Of a DNA stretch of 64,000 nt, positions 11,841-25,139 are shown piece after piece. The stretch covers positions 14,045,501 to 14,109,500 of the forward strand of contig NC_065892.1 of NCBI RefSeq assembly GCF_905147045.1, given 5' to 3'. The notes beneath the pieces are model-generated. The model was not told the origin of the DNA. It worked only from the letters and a program-made list of their open reading frames with translations, and did not search any database. The stretch comes from Nymphalis io (lineage: Eukaryota; Arthropoda; Insecta; Lepidoptera; Nymphalidae). The position numbers were made by a program, and so were the translations under genes. Position 1 is the first letter of the stretch; every line of letters begins with the position of its first letter.

Positions 11841-13631
11841 CCATCAAGTCAAAAATAACTTTTATAATATACATTAATTTAAATAAATATAATGTACCTG
11901 TGTGTCTTATATACTTAACTATTAGAATCATAAAGATAATGAAAGCGTAGCTCTTCAATTACAAAGATAAACGCCAAAAGACGGCTAGGAACAGCTAACG
12001 ACACTGCGTTTCATAGCTTTATATAGAGAACAGCCAACCTTACAAGTTCAAATCTTATCTTCACCGTTACCCTAATACCCTTTGTATATTGTCTATATTT
12101 CGAAAATTTTACAAGAATTAAAGTAATAATAATAAATTTACAAAGCTTCTAACAACACCTCCGCGTTCACTTCAAAAGATAACGGTCGTTCTAAGCGTAA
12201 TTTATTGTAAACTTTTCATGAAAATTACTGTTAAAATAATTAATTTAAAACTGACCTTTTGAACTTTGTCCGATTTTGGTAAATAATTAATTGTTATTGT
12301 AACTATGTAGTTAAAACGAAACACGAAAAAGTTTTACTTATTCATAAATTAAGATTAAATTTAATATTTTAAGTAATGCGTATAAACAATAAAATACATT
12401 AATTTGCTGCTATAAATTATTTTCTAGCATATAAATGAATATATAAACTAAAATGAATTATATAAGTAAATAAAAGTGAATTAATTCGGCTTATCCCACT
12501 AAGATAAGTTCCAAATTTTCATATACAAAATTGCAAGCATCTATTACATATAACATACATATATGTAGTGAACGATCACCATCAAATTCTATCTTCCTAC
12601 ATTAAATAAAAAATATCACAATTCTACTAACATATTATTATAATAATATATATTATGCGATCAAATAATATATGTTATGCATAGAAAAACTAAAATGTAC
12701 TTTATTCAAGCAGTTTCTTCAACAAGCACTTTTAAATCGTGATTTTACGATATATACTTAATTTAAACAAGAAATATACCATTTGTATCATTGTTGTAAA
12801 TATATTATCTACCGTAAGTATTACTACTTGCTAAAAAAACCTGGAAGGTCCAGTTCCAAGATAACAAATAGCCCTAATGGCTCATTCTTGAAAATTATCA
12901 CAGTTTCTATGTAGGAAGTTATCAATTATAATAATATACCGTAAGATAAATGAAAAAACCAAACCAACCAACCAAATGTATGTAACATATGGGCCACTAA
13001 AAATGTCATTTAATGACAAAGAGGTCATTGCTAGTGGCCAATTGTGCTGTTTGTCAATTTGCGATTTCAAAATAGACAAAACCATAATTTTATGTTCTTT
13101 GCTTGCCGATTTATCTTATCAGTAAAGATATCATGTGCAAACAGAGCCATGTTACAATTTAATAATATTTGTAGATATTTTTTTTTATCACATAAATTTT
13201 TCAAACGCTCCTGAATGTACAGTGAAATTGAGTGTCGCATAAATTAACCAAGCACATTAACCAGCCAATACCGGAAACATCTGTAACCATTTGCAAAACA
13301 TTATTACTGTCAGAGTAAAATCGTTGTAATTATGTTGTAGAGCCCCAGCTTTGTCACGGGCTTAAGGCAATTTGCCTGCCTAAACAGGCTGTGAACATTG
13401 GCGAAAATTTAAAATTATTGGTATCAGTTTGTGGTTTTCGTAGTTTATAGCAGCCGTATAGGATTACTTGAATGTCATTGCCCTTTTCAAGTAAATGGCG
13501 CCGATTACATTATCATTTGCCTTTGTAAATTCATGTTTATTTATTTAAATTCCTTAAAATTATTTTAACATTATATGCTTATATTTTCAAACCTTACAAC
13601 TCTGCTATATCACAAAACAATCATTCATCAT
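11841..13631. other. Spacer, nothing recognised
   Basis: Very AT-rich. A small inverted pair GGCCACTA/TAGTGGCC (12992-12999 and 13032-13039) is the only structure noted. The - strand open frame at 12882-13085 spans it and is not convincing. Confidence 0.3.
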
Positions 13632-13732
13632 AACCGTTTCCATTTTTGGAATGGAACCTTCTCCTCAAAAAGGGAGAGGAGGCCTTAGCCCAGCAGTGGG
13701 ACATTCACAGGCTGTTACGAACCGTTTCCATT
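13632..13732 (+). repeat. 75-bp 5'-truncated SINE (family 1) with perfect 13-bp TSD
   Basis: AACCGTTTCCATT occurs at 13632-13644 and at 13720-13732. Between them lies only the last part of SINE family 1, ending in CATTCACAGGCTGTTAC. This shows where the 3' end of the SINE is and that truncated copies insert by target-primed reverse transcription. Confidence 0.85.
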
Positions 13733-16700
13733 GTGGTAAACAAGATGTTGAATATGGTTACCACTCCTTCTCTTGTTAAATAAATGCTGGCCACCAATCC
13801 TGTTATAACCCTAATAACATATTCTGTCGGTTTCTTACCAGTGCTAAATAACCAGCCAAATTAATGACAATAGGCCAAGTTGGCAGTGATGTTAAGAGCG
13901 CTGACGGCAAAATATTGTTGCCTTGGAGGTTTAAAACGTCACCCGGCTCTAGTATGGGATGTGAAATGTGCTAGATAGCTAAGCCACTGTGACTTCATTT
14001 CACTTCATATTTTATCTACAACTTAGTCTTTTGCATCATCTAGCAATGGCGTTCCGTGCAAAACATTCTCAATGGCGTAAGTAAGGAGGCTTTATAAATA
14101 TTTGTTTCCATATTATAAAGTAGAACTTGGAATAAAACACTGTTGGGCAAAGGCATAATATTTATTTAAGGTTATGTTTATACTTTATTTATTTATTTAA
14201 GTTATACAACAACCTATTGAGTTATAGTTGTCAGCTACTTTTAGCTGACAACTATTAGGTTTCCAGATGACGATGAAGTATTGGACAAAGGTCCAATGCA
14301 GAAGTATCGCCATACAAAGTGGAAATATTGCCAATGTTTTGGAGTCTTCACCTCGAAGTATCGACGAATTTAAATTTCATATAAATATTATATTAGTTAA
14401 TTATTTAAACTTTTAAATATATTTTGAAATAAATATAATTATGTATATATGATAGTAAAATATACATTACTGAGACTGTTTTTCTTACACCGACAAAAAA
14501 AATCATGACAATTTTTTAAAAACAATCCAATCAAGCAATTCAAGATTGAAGTGAGTTCAAAATTGTCATTTCTCATCGCAATACTCGATCACGCAGTATA
14601 GAAACACCTGAATTTTAAGCTTGTCTTCCAACACATATGATTTAAAAGCCACGCAACAAATGCGTTTCTTCACAAGTATTGCGTTACATCCAGCCATCTA
14701 GCTTAAGAACTTTCATTTTATCCATCGGTATTCCTTATTAAGTGATAATCATTGTGCAAGATGTTGCTATAATGCGCTGAAATACGGTGGATGGTAGCCT
14801 TTAAGAAAAATATGGTTCCACTAATGAAACTCCACCAGTCAAGATGAGCGATGACGATAAAATCTTTCAACTCAGGCGATTGCTAGATTTCATTTCGAGA
14901 TGGATTTAGGCGATAAATTGTAGGTACAAGTTTCAATGATTCGAATTATGTGGAGACGAATAGGAATTATTTTTTTCAAATTGAGTGACATTTTTTATTA
15001 TAATCAACGAAAATAGATCTGTTTTAATATTGTTATTTTCGGGCAAATTACATGATAAACTATTATATGGTGATATCTTTCTGATGGATTTTGGCAACGG
15101 TATTTTCAAAGGAGACTTGTTAAAATACAAGAACACAGTCTATTGCCTATTAATTTAATCCGTTGGGAAAGAAAATCTAACAAGAAACAGATCCAACGCT
15201 TTTATGTGCTTTCAAAGGAAGCGAAGTGTCAAAAACAACAAACTCCAAAATTGAGCTACTACTGAGGTTTCTCGACAGAAAAACCCTATAATATTTTTAC
15301 TAGCGTGACCTGGTAAAAGCCACCACACAAATGAGGCATTATATTTTATTTATATATTTTGAAGATAATAATTTATTATTTGCGTATAAATATATCTTTT
15401 AAAAAAGACATAAGTTAACATTCTATAGTTGTACGAAAAATGGAGTACACCAGTTGAGATAAAAAAAATCCAATTATTTCTGTGTAATATAATAACAATA
15501 TAACATAGAAATATAGACATTAACGTAACGTAATAATTTGTACATTAGCTATTTTAAATTTATATTTGTTTATATTAAATGTTAGTAATTCTTATGCAAA
15601 CAAACTGGGATCAACTATTAATATCATCTATTGGTAATATATATTAATTATACTGAATCTTATGATTTTATTAAATATGTAAACTATATATAACTACCAT
15701 TTCAATTGCGGCTTTGTATTATAATCATCCACTTAAACTGAATGAAATATCAAAATATGGTCTAATAATATTATGTTATATTTTTTTGGCCTTTTTATGC
15801 AGTTTAACTGGATTTTTGATTATATCGCGAGCGATCCCACGCTTGAACCGCTAGTATTCGTATATAAATATTAAATTTTTAAATATACCTAAATAGTTCT
15901 TTATTTAGCTTATATTATATCGTCGTCGAGACTTAATTGAACATTTGTAGAGAATATTTTTAGTTTCCAATCACTCACACGTGAAATAAAGCATTCGGCA
16001 TATTTGGAATTACAAATGGTATAGAAAAGAAATATATACGCAATTTATTTATAACGAATAAATAGGCATAGAATATAAAGGCTATGAATATACAAATGAA
16101 ATTTATTTACATATTAATTAAAATTAAAATTTCGTTGTAAAAGTAAGTAAACATGCAGTAATGGGGAGGGGGGTTTGTTTGCGTTAACGTAGTTTAATTT
16201 GGTACTAATATCATATTTGGATTTCTCTATTTAAATTGTAAATGATGAAATGAAATTTGTTAATCATGAAACAATTGGCAGGAAGCTTAGTCGTTAAAGC
16301 ATTAGAAAAGACGCTCTTCTGTTTACTTACCTAAAACAGATAAACGTATTCAATTGTAAAATTCTAAAAAAGAACAAATGATTTGCGAAGACGTTAGGAC
16401 TAAAACGATTCTCTTCTAAACATCTTAAGTCAAAATGTAAATATACTCATTGTAAACAAATCATTTTTTGAATAAAAAAAACAAACTAAGTTAAAGAAAT
16501 AATTAATTACGAGTAAGCTGAGGTATATCTCACAACCGTTGATATTGATTGTTAACAATCAATAAGCAACCTTGTATTATAAAGTTTTTGAATTTCACTT
16601 CGACAACATCCCCTATATAATATTGGTATGATGAAATAAAAAGTTTAAAAAACACATTCGTTAACGAGTCATGAACTTTCATGTGTTTTTTTATCCTGTA

Positions 16701-17845
16701 AAATAAACAAACGCGCACCAAGCGTAGTCAACAAATTAGGTATCCCCTATTTAGTGCATTAAGCTTTTAACACATGCCCAATTCAGAGGCACGAGAACGA
16801 TCTAGTAACTAACCCTTTTAGATAAATTTGTTACAAAGGAAACCTTAATGTCATATCGTAAAGTTGATTTTACGTTACAAGGAAACTCAAGATGGGATCG
16901 TTCGAAAGTTTTTAGGTGCGAAAGCCAGTGTCGGTGCCGGCGCGAGGTAAGGTAGTCTCATTTATTATTGAGAGGATTACCTGCTGCTAGGAACCAGGTT
17001 CGCAGAGTTTTGTAAAATACACAGGAATCCAGCTATGTAAATATATTTGCTTCGACTAAACCTACTTGATATATAAAGATAAAAACGACGAAATGTTGAT
17101 GTATTTATGCTGATTTTATATCTTCTAAAGTAAATAAAGGGAATACGGGGAATGCGAGACAAAGAAAAACATTTGGAAACAAAATAACTGCGTGTATTAA
17201 AAAAGTATATATTTTACTATATAGTAATTTTTCCTTTCCACAAATTCATTACGTATTCATAGTGCGCTCGTAAAACACAAATTTCGCTAACTACACCAAT
17301 TACAGTAGAGCCTCAACAATTTTGTGTCCGAATAATTATTTTAAATGAAAAATATATTAATAAGGTACATAACGCAAGTTATACAATAGTTATTTGTAAA
17401 CAAATATTATTTTTATTTTAGCAGCGTGGTGAAAGGACAAAGAGTGCGTTGTCTTATGATCACCTCTACCTATAGATTGAATTTGTAAGAAGCGTTTATC
17501 ATTCCTAACACAATTAGGAGTTTTCCACCATCGGGACTTAGTATGTTATGTCATTGTGCCTTTAATTAACCTTTACATGGAAACTCAACATTACAAAGTA
17601 TTGTCAGTAGAATAACTGACGATGACGACGAGAATAATTAAAATAAAAAAGGGTAACCTTTCTCTTCATTTGAGCTCCACCCATAAGGTTTATATTACTT
17701 GTGCAAACAGATACAAAAAACAATATTATAAAAAAAGATTTATGTAATACCACTTCGTTGGTAGGAATGTAATATTTATTTCGGATAGACACGAAGGTAG
17801 TCTCTTAGTAGGCATTTGAGGAATAAAAAGGTGTTGTATTTGGTA
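13733..17845. other. Long gene-free stretch
   Basis: No gene recognised. A 14-bp perfect stem with a 4-nt loop lies at 14224-14255. About 15180-15330 carries degraded family 3 text (ACTACTGAGG...TCTCGACAGAAAAACCC). The rest is AT-rich unique-looking DNA with short open frames only. 16740-17000 is less AT-rich but has no supported ORF. Confidence 0.35.
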
Positions 17846-17849
17846 TTTC

Positions 17850-18098
17850 AGCCGAGATGGCCCAGTTAGATCGCGTGAACCTTAACCGATAATCACGGTA
17901 TCATACCTGGTGAGCACCTCTAAATTTTCATGTGCTTAAATTGTATTTATAATTCATCTCGTGCTCGGCGGTGAAGGAAAACATCGTGAAGAAACCTGCA
18001 TCTGTCTTAATTCACCGAAATTCTGTCACAAACTCGCATTGGAGTAGAGTGGAAGCTCTAAAGTTTCTTCTCACAAAGAAGACGAGCTGTTCTCACAG
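17850..18098 (+). repeat. tRNA-derived SINE (family 1), diverged
   Basis: Starts GCCGAGATGGCCCAGTTAGA with a decayed B box about 40 nt downstream, and continues with the family body (TTCATGTGCTTA, TTCATCTCGTGCTC, GGTGAAGGAAAACATCGTGA). It ends near TTCTCACAG. Older than the copies at 44 and 48 kb. Confidence 0.8.
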
Positions 18099-18655
18099 AT
18101 ATTATGCTGAGATGCATATTAAGACCAATTTGGCAAACGAATCTGAAATTATCATTAAGTTTTATACTTTTTTTCAATCATTCGTTATTACTCTAAAAGA
18201 AAGAATTAATTATTTCTTTCTTATATATAAATAAATACACACGTAATCGTATTCTTAAAAAAGTGAAGGGCATTTTTAGAGTGAATGAACTACGTATCTA
18301 TGTAAATAAAGATAAATCTGTAGAAGCAAACAGCTATCCGCTTTCGAGGCGACGACGGAAGTTAAGTACGTTTTTATTATGCACTCTTGTTGAAATAACA
18401 GACATGGCGAAATGGCTTAATGGTTGCGAATTTTACTCTTTCAAATATCATTAAGATTATTTGTTTAGTCAAATTATTAGTAATATTTCATTTGAGATAT
18501 AAACTATTGAGCTTCTACTTAGATTTTCTTCCTAGATTCTGGATTCCAAAACGGTGGTAGATATACTTTTTAATTTACCTGTGAACTGATGATTCGAAAG
18601 TAATATGAAGGGCCTATTTTCATTATGTTTTTAATTATGTCAAAATATAATCAGT
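18099..18655. other. Spacer, nothing recognised
   Basis: AT-rich, short open frames only. Confidence 0.3.
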
Positions 18656-18659
18656 AGAG

Positions 18660-18935
18660 GAAAGGGCTTCGTGCAAGCCCATTTGGGTAGCTACCACCCA
18701 CTTACCAGATATTCTACCGATAAACAGTAATACGTAGTATAGTTGTGTTACGGTTTGAAGGGTCAGTGAGCTAATGTTACTATAGGCACAAGGGATATAA
18801 CATCTTCGTTCCCAAGGTTGTTGGCGTATTGGAGATGTAAGGAATGCTTAATATATCTTAACACCGCTAATGTCTATAAGCGGTGGGGACCACTTAAAAT
18901 CAGGTGGCCCATTTGCCCATCCGCCTACCTATAAC
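18660..18935 (+). repeat. Hairpin-tailed SINE-like repeat (family 2)
   Basis: Reads 5' to 3' on the + strand from GGGCTTCGTGCAAGCCC through CAGATATTCTACCG and GTTCCCAAGGTTG to a degenerate terminal GGACCACTTAAAATCAGGTGGCCC hairpin. Diverged. Confidence 0.75.
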
Positions 18936-19544
18936 ATGTTTACTTGTACGAAAAAAATCTTCTCAATCCAAATAATTTCAGTAATATTCAGTATTCAGAA
19001 CATTGTTTGGGCTTCCACGTAACCTTCGTCTTCGTCATGGAGGCACTACGTTTTCTTATTAATACTTAAAAAGTAAAAGTTAAATACTGACCTTTTTAAT
19101 TTTTAATGTGTCTCCAAAAACCTGACTTTACCTCTTACTTATGTGTTGTCACTACTGCTATTTTGTCTTTAAACGAATTAAGTCATTCATTAAAAGAGTT
19201 TCAATCCTGTACGCCCCTTGGAAACAAACTTGTTTACCTTAATATTAATATATGGTGCGTATAATAATAATAATTAATAAGGAATAAAAAATATTCTTTT
19301 TGTTCAAACGAATTAATGTTTTTTTTTCCTGTACGCTTTTTTTATAATTCACTTAGAAAACTTATAAAAATTGCTCAAGATGATAATATGATAACAATAC
19401 GATAATTCATAGCGAATTTGACATCTGTCAAAGTGACATTTATAACAGCGCTGCTACTATAATAAAATATTTTTGATACTTAAATATTTAAAATTATTAT
19501 AAAAACATCTACTCTACTATTTCTTTTTATTTATGTAATAGATC

Positions 19545-19690
19545 CACAGAACGAGGGGGCGAGTGTTAGTTATAAGGGTTCTATGTCCTTTTCTGTACCC
19601 TGACAACGAGTAAAATATGATAGGGTGAGTAGTTAAGACGTGAAATCGTAACGAACAACAAAACACACTTTCGCATTTATAATATTAGTT
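19545..19690 (+). repeat. Fragment of an unclassified transposable element end
   Basis: GAGTAGTTAAGACGTGAAA...CGTAACGAACAAC...ACTTTCGCATTTATAATATTAGTTAAGAT recurs in shorter form at about 24755-24820. Ending in a TTATAATATTAGT-type tail is common in moth and butterfly element ends, but I cannot assign a class. Confidence 0.4.
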
Positions 19691-22050
19691 AAGATTCGGA
19701 TATGCGATGTAGAAAATTTGTATGAATACTTTCATTTCACAATATTAAAACGTGATGTATAGTTTAGAGGAAGTTTGACCACAAACAAAAGTGAAGAGAT
19801 TTTGTTTTATATTATATAAAGTTATATGGACTAGTGTTATTATAGCGCCAATAATATATTTATATATATTATAAAATGCTTAAAACATCACGAAGAGTGA
19901 TCAATACGTAGATCAACCGTTAACAACTTAAATAAATTGAATAAGACTCGTCATTCTAGTAGTTTCTGGATATTCATTGTGGAGTGAAATGCTCAAACTA
20001 TCATCTTTACTAGTGGTAGTATTGGTCTTTTTAAAAATAGGAATCCAAATAACACATTTGAATATATTCAACAAATCACGAGTCACGCCAATAATTAATT
20101 AATTACTTTACCTTTTTTGTCCACTAACAAAATGGCTGTTTTAAATTAGCGCGCATCTTTTTTTTTTAACAACGCTGTTGTATGGATCAAGGAGTCTCCT
20201 AACTATATGTATATAAATAATATATAACAAAATAACATATCACAATAACAATGCATGTGCATAATAAATTCTCGATCCATTATTAAAATAATTTAATCAA
20301 CATTTTTATACGCATAATAATGAAAAAAATATATCATTATGTTTCCTTTATACATCTAAATAACATGAGGACCTATTCATAAAGCCGTATTTTAATGAAC
20401 TCACGAATGAATTAGAACAAAATGTGACTGGCACAGTCTAATTAGTAACTACTCCTCCATAACGGGTGCGGTTGAATAAATATGAAAGGATACAGCGAAC
20501 TTAGCACGATATAATGGAATTTGTGTCTTAAGACGATTCAAATAAAGGTCATAACTCTTTGCTTGTCTTGTAGGTAAAGTTGCGTGCACATTGTGAATGT
20601 GAAGTGTAACCTGTGGAATGAAAGGTAAAAGGTAGTGCAGCAATTCATAATAAAATTTGCGAAAATATACCTTTATGGATAAGTTCTCACATTGAAAATG
20701 TAGAAGGCATAAAATTTTGAAAGAGAAATACATTGGTTATTTATTTTTATTTCATGTGTAAATATATATTTTTTAAAACAATTTCGAATGAATTGCTTTT
20801 TTAAGTTGAATTGCTTAATACAAAAATTAAATGAATTAGATAGTATTTATACAAATGAATGAAACTGTAGTATCTGTTTTTGATTTCAATATAACTTTTT
20901 AGTTAATAAGCTAAACCAAAGCCACTATTATATTTTATTAAAAATTATAACAAATTGCAGCTTCCACATATATTTGCTTAACGCTATTTTAAGCGATAAT
21001 AATTATAATAATACAAATTCAATGAGGATGTACACGAGCAAAGCTAGTAAAAAACAAATTTTATACGCTACAGTATGAAGAGATAATATTAATGCCGCAA
21101 CAAATAATAATTTAATTAATTTCACTTTCTCGCTTGGAGCAAGTTTTCTCGTTAAATTCAGTCATCATTCTGCCATCCGAAGTATTATAGTTTGTTTCAT
21201 TATTTAAAACCTAAACGTAAAATATAACTCTTGTAAAATACAAACTGTCGTAACCGTAAAGCTTTTAAAGCCGCAACGAATTTGTTACATATTTAATGTT
21301 CGCAAAAAGAGGGGAGAGAAATATTTGTCAGTGGTTGACAAACAGGCTCAGGTGCGCCACGAGTGTTCCAATCACAAAATAGAAATTACACCAACTTTCC
21401 CATTTGACGACGACGACTGTCTCGCCGGCACACATTTGTGCAGACTCATTACCTACCACAGAATGTAAGGATGTAACTATTTCATTGGACATACCGGCAG
21501 TTTTTAAAGTCCATACAGCTGAATATCGATAGTCTGTGAAAAATGTGAAAATGTACGTGAAACTTCGATCCCCGCGGAGTTGTTTAACAAATCAGGGGGA
21601 TGACGAAACAAATCCGATGCCTATTTTCGCTTTCCAATTGTTTGCACGTCGCTTGTTTTTGTGTCGCTGCCTGATTGACAACTCCGGCAAGTTGGAATGG
21701 CCCAACATGGAACTTGTTACATTTTTCACTTCTATTTCTGTATAAAAATATATCTTTGCCAGTTATTTTAACTCGGTGACCGTTTTTTTTATCTATAAAT
21801 CCGTTGTATAAGTTCAGAGAGGCGTCACTATAATGGACTTTAGAACGCGCTGAAAGTTTATTTAGTTATAATAAAGATATAAGACGATACATTGTCCCAG
21901 TTAGTGGTACGTTATTTATTTTTATTAAAAATGTTATTTTATCTATTCATTATTATTATAAAATTAAAAGATTTATTTCCAAAAAGTATTGTTTGGATCG
22001 ACTTATCAGTCTGTTATACAAATTCAAATTGAAAACTTAAAAATAACAGA
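19691..22050. other. Gene-free stretch
   Basis: No coding region supported. 21300-21730 is less AT-rich and mostly non-repetitive in this window (it includes a GACGACGACGACTGTCTCGCC stretch in part), which would fit a regulatory block or a distant first exon, but no splice-supported ORF is visible. Confidence 0.3.
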
Positions 22051-22052
22051 GT

Positions 22053-22372
22053 GATTTAAGCCGTAACAGCCTGTGAATGTCCCACTGCTGGGCTAAAGAC
22101 CTCCTCTCCTCTTTTTGAGGAGAAGGTTTGGAGCTTATTCCACCACGCTGCTCCAATGCGGGTTGGTAGAATTCACATGTGGCAGAATTTCAGTGAAATT
22201 AGACACATGCAGGTTTCCTCACGATGTTTTCCTTCACCGTAAAGCACGAGATGAATTATAATCACAAATTAAGCACATGAAAATTCAGTGGTGCTTGCCC
22301 GGGTTTGAACCCACGATCATCGGTTAAGATTCACGCGTTCTTACCACAGGGCCATCTCGGCTTCGATTTAAG
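22053..22372 (-). repeat. tRNA-derived SINE (family 1) with 8-bp TSD
   Basis: Near full-length copy on the - strand, flanked by GATTTAAG at 22053-22060 and 22365-22372. The A box (GAGATGGCCCTGTGG) and B box (GGGTTCAAACCCGGG) are intact; the 3' end is CATTCACAGGCTGTTACGGC. Confidence 0.88.
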
Positions 22373-22564
22373 GATTGTTTGTAATTAAAACAAGTCGAAG
22401 CAAAACATTTTACATAAAAAACCGATTTTAATACGGAGCGATTTATATATATTGTTCATAGTACTAGTGTTATTAATTAAAATGCTTATAAAATTACTTT
22501 TATCACATTTACTATAAATATAATAATAGTTAGGTCTTTTACAGTCAATAAGAAAATGTAAGTA

Positions 22565-22780
22565 ATAGAATGTAAATGTCCCACTGCATGTCTAAAGCCG
22601 CTGTTCCGATGCAGCTTAGTAGATATATGTTTGGCAGAATTTCAGTTAAATGAAACACATGCAGGTTTCAGGAGATGAATTATAAATACAAATTCAGCAC
22701 ATAAAAATTCAGTAGTGCTTGCCTGGGTTTGAACGCGCAATTATCAGTTAAGATTCACGCGTTCCAAATGAGCCACTTCA
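22565..22780 (-). repeat. Old SINE family 1 fragment
   Basis: Family landmarks in order (GTCCCACTGCATGTCTAAAG, GGCAGAATTTCAGTTAAATG, ACACATGCAGG, AGTGCTTGCCTGGGTTTGAA) with internal losses. It directly abuts a family 3 fragment on the right. Confidence 0.75.
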
Positions 22781-22854
22781 GCTCTTGCAAATGGAAATGT
22801 AACGCTTTTATAATATTGAATAATAATGTCCTCTTGACCGAATTTCCATCTAAC

Positions 22855-23042
22855 ACAGGTGCAGCCCCTATTCCCTCACTCTCATATTCACATGGGAGGG
22901 TAATTCGACACGTACTAAGAAAGATCAGGTGCAGGACCAACGCCTTATGCACTATCCGAGAAACGTGAGTGTATCTCTGCCAAATTCTTAACTCCGGTCT
23001 GCTACTGAGAATTTATTAATAGAATGATCAAATAACTACAAT
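22855..23042 (+). repeat. Repeat family 3 fragment
   Basis: Matches copies at 28.3, 30.5 and 40.8 kb: GTGCAGCCCCTATTCCCTCACTCTCA, GGTGCAGGACCAACG, CTGCTACTGAGAATTT. The tRNA-like end is missing. Confidence 0.7.
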
Positions 23043-23069
23043 GGGTCCAAGCCCAGGACAAATGAAAAA

Positions 23070-23555
23070 TGCAACGGGCAAATATGTCACCTGACGGTAA
23101 GTTGTCACCACTGCCCATAACAATACCAATTATCCGTTATATCTTCAATGTGCCATCAACCTTGGAAACTAAGATATTATGTCCATTGACCCTGTAGCAA
23201 TACTGGCACACTCGCCCTTCCAACAGAAATGAAACATAAATATAAGGAAAGGACTCGACCATATTAATAATATTGCTGAGTTGCGGTAGTGTATGTGATG
23301 AGAATCGTCACAGTAGCATGTGAAAGCAATCCCGTGGCGCTCCACGTTAAGACGGAAAGGGTAACGCTTGTTTTTTAGTGGATATTCCGATGTTCGGGGT
23401 GCACTCGGCGACATGGACACCAGCGAGCCCCACATACCCCCACTGTTTCCGTGGGGAAAACGCGTAGCGCGTTTTCCAGCGTTAAAAAAAAATGTATGTG
23501 ATGAGTGGGTTTTACCTACCCAGGCGGACGTGCACAAAACCCTATCAAATCTGCA
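23070..23555 (-). repeat. Hairpin-tailed SINE-like repeat (family 2), split by a nested retroposon
   Basis: Family 2 text is present on both sides (GATGGTAAGT-like tail at about 23094, CCAACCTTGG at 23158, then GATGAGTGGGTTTTACC after 23500). The middle is interrupted at 23303-23492 by a separate retroposed fragment. Confidence 0.8.
23290..23505 (+). mobile_element. Nested 3'-end LINE fragment with 13-bp TSD and poly-A
   Basis: TGTATGTGATGAG at 23290-23302 and 23493-23505 flanks a 190-bp insert that ends in a poly-A run. The insert ends with a perfect 10-bp stem, 3-nt loop hairpin (23455-23477) and resembles the fragments at 36.5 and 50.25 kb. It is a severely 5'-truncated LINE 3' end. Confidence 0.85.
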
Positions 23556-23639
23556 GCTTTGCAAGATTTCCACTGGACCAAATAAAAATATTGTATGTAA
23601 TGTGTATGGGAAGAGGTGATCGTTATATTGTAACTAAAT

Positions 23640-24750
23640 AAAGGTGATTATGCAATACGATACGTTGCGTCCTTGTTGATTGTTGTTGATGTTATTCGTA
23701 TTACTTTAATACAAACAATTTAAAAATACTAATAAAGCCGAACGTATTTGTTGTTCCTAAAAAAATATTGAAACAGTTAACGAAATATTTGAACAAAGAA
23801 TGTCACAGTATCAATTCACTTAGCGAGATACCGAGGTTCAATTAAGTCTGCAGTTGGAAGGTATTATTGTTTAAAGTTGTAAGGAGCGACTGCTGGTGAC
23901 AGCGCCACCTATTGTGGACTTGAGATTCGTACACACCGTGAAGACTTTGGTCCACGATGGTACAAAACACAAGTGACTGTCGAATGATATTGTAAAATGA
24001 ATTTGTAAGGCAAATGCAATTTAATTATTGTTATCTATTCATAATAAAACTAATCTTAATTGTGATTTGCGAATGAAATAAAAAATAAAAATATCCTTAA
24101 TAAATCCAGCTGATGCATGAGCAATACTAAAACTATGTCGTTTTTTCAAAATTTAAAACATCTTTAACCTAGAGTTCAATTCATTGTCACCACTTTTATA
24201 GTGCTTAAGTTTTAAACAGTTCTTGTAATACTATAAACTTTGACGTACAACATCAATGTCGTGGGGTAATTATATTGGGTTTTCGTTCATTATATAACCA
24301 ATTATTTATTACTAAATAAAGGTTTATACTAATTTTCGTGATTAATTATGATGAATTCTATAACATAAAATGTTCTTTGACATCGACCATACCCAGAGCT
24401 TTTGCGCTCTTTTCAGTATGAAAAACAACAATACGGCCCGCTTTTGTTGCCAACTTCCTTTGTCTCTAACAAGATACTTATCTGGTATTTACTCGTTTAC
24501 CTGATGTCATCCGGCTTTTTATAAGCTGTCAGGTTTTTTATTGAATATAATTATTATGGCCATCTTCGATCTTATACAGGATAAGATAATTAAACTGTAA
24601 GACGAGTCCATTGTTATCAAAGGAGTTTTAGATAAAGAAAATAATGAAACTAAAAGTATTGAAATAACTTTTTTATAAATACTGGTAAAACGAAAAATAC
24701 ATACAACAACGTATTACAAAACAAAAACGTCTATGCACAATTTCATGATA
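23640..24750. other. Spacer, nothing recognised
   Basis: AT-rich without a supported ORF. Confidence 0.3.
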
Positions 24751-24754
24751 ATCG

Positions 24755-25000
24755 TTTGAGTAGTTAAGACTTGAAAGCGTAACAAACAAAAAAAAAACAC
24801 TCGCGTTATTAATAATAATATCCTGGGACATTTTTCATACACGGCCATCTGATCCCAAATTAAGTTTGTACAGAGCTTGTACTATGGTAACCAGACAACT
24901 GATATACTACATATACTATTTTTTCTTTTGTAAATACATACTTATATAGATAATTAAATCTAGACTCAGGATAAACAGACAGTTCATGAGTTCATGGTCC
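24755..25000 (-). repeat. SINE family 4 copy and adjoining element end
   Basis: The reverse complement matches the better copy at 35.5 kb (CTGTTTATCCTGAGTCTAGATTTAATTATCTATATAAGTA..., CATAGTACAAGCTCTGTACAAACTTAATTTGGGATCA), with a (TTA)n tail at 24810-24820. The tRNA-like head is lost. Confidence 0.75.
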
Positions 25001-25009
25001 ACAGCTGTT

Positions 25010-25130
25010 CAAAGGTCACCTCTCTTTTTATGGAAATATGTTTTCCTTCCCCGCTGAGCACGATGAATTATAAACATAAAACAAGCTTAGTAAAACTTGT
25101 CCCCCTTTGAATCCGCAATCTTCAACAGGA
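25010..25130 (-). repeat. Old SINE family 1 fragment
   Basis: Retains TTTTCCTTCCCCGCTGAGCAC and GATGAATTATAAACATAAA plus a decayed B-box region; strongly diverged. Confidence 0.55.
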
Positions 25131-25139
25131 CAACGAATT

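Noticed and set aside
23169..23619. Overlapping open frames on both strands (134 and 83 codons)
   Set aside because: They lie entirely in the family 2 repeat and its nested LINE fragment.
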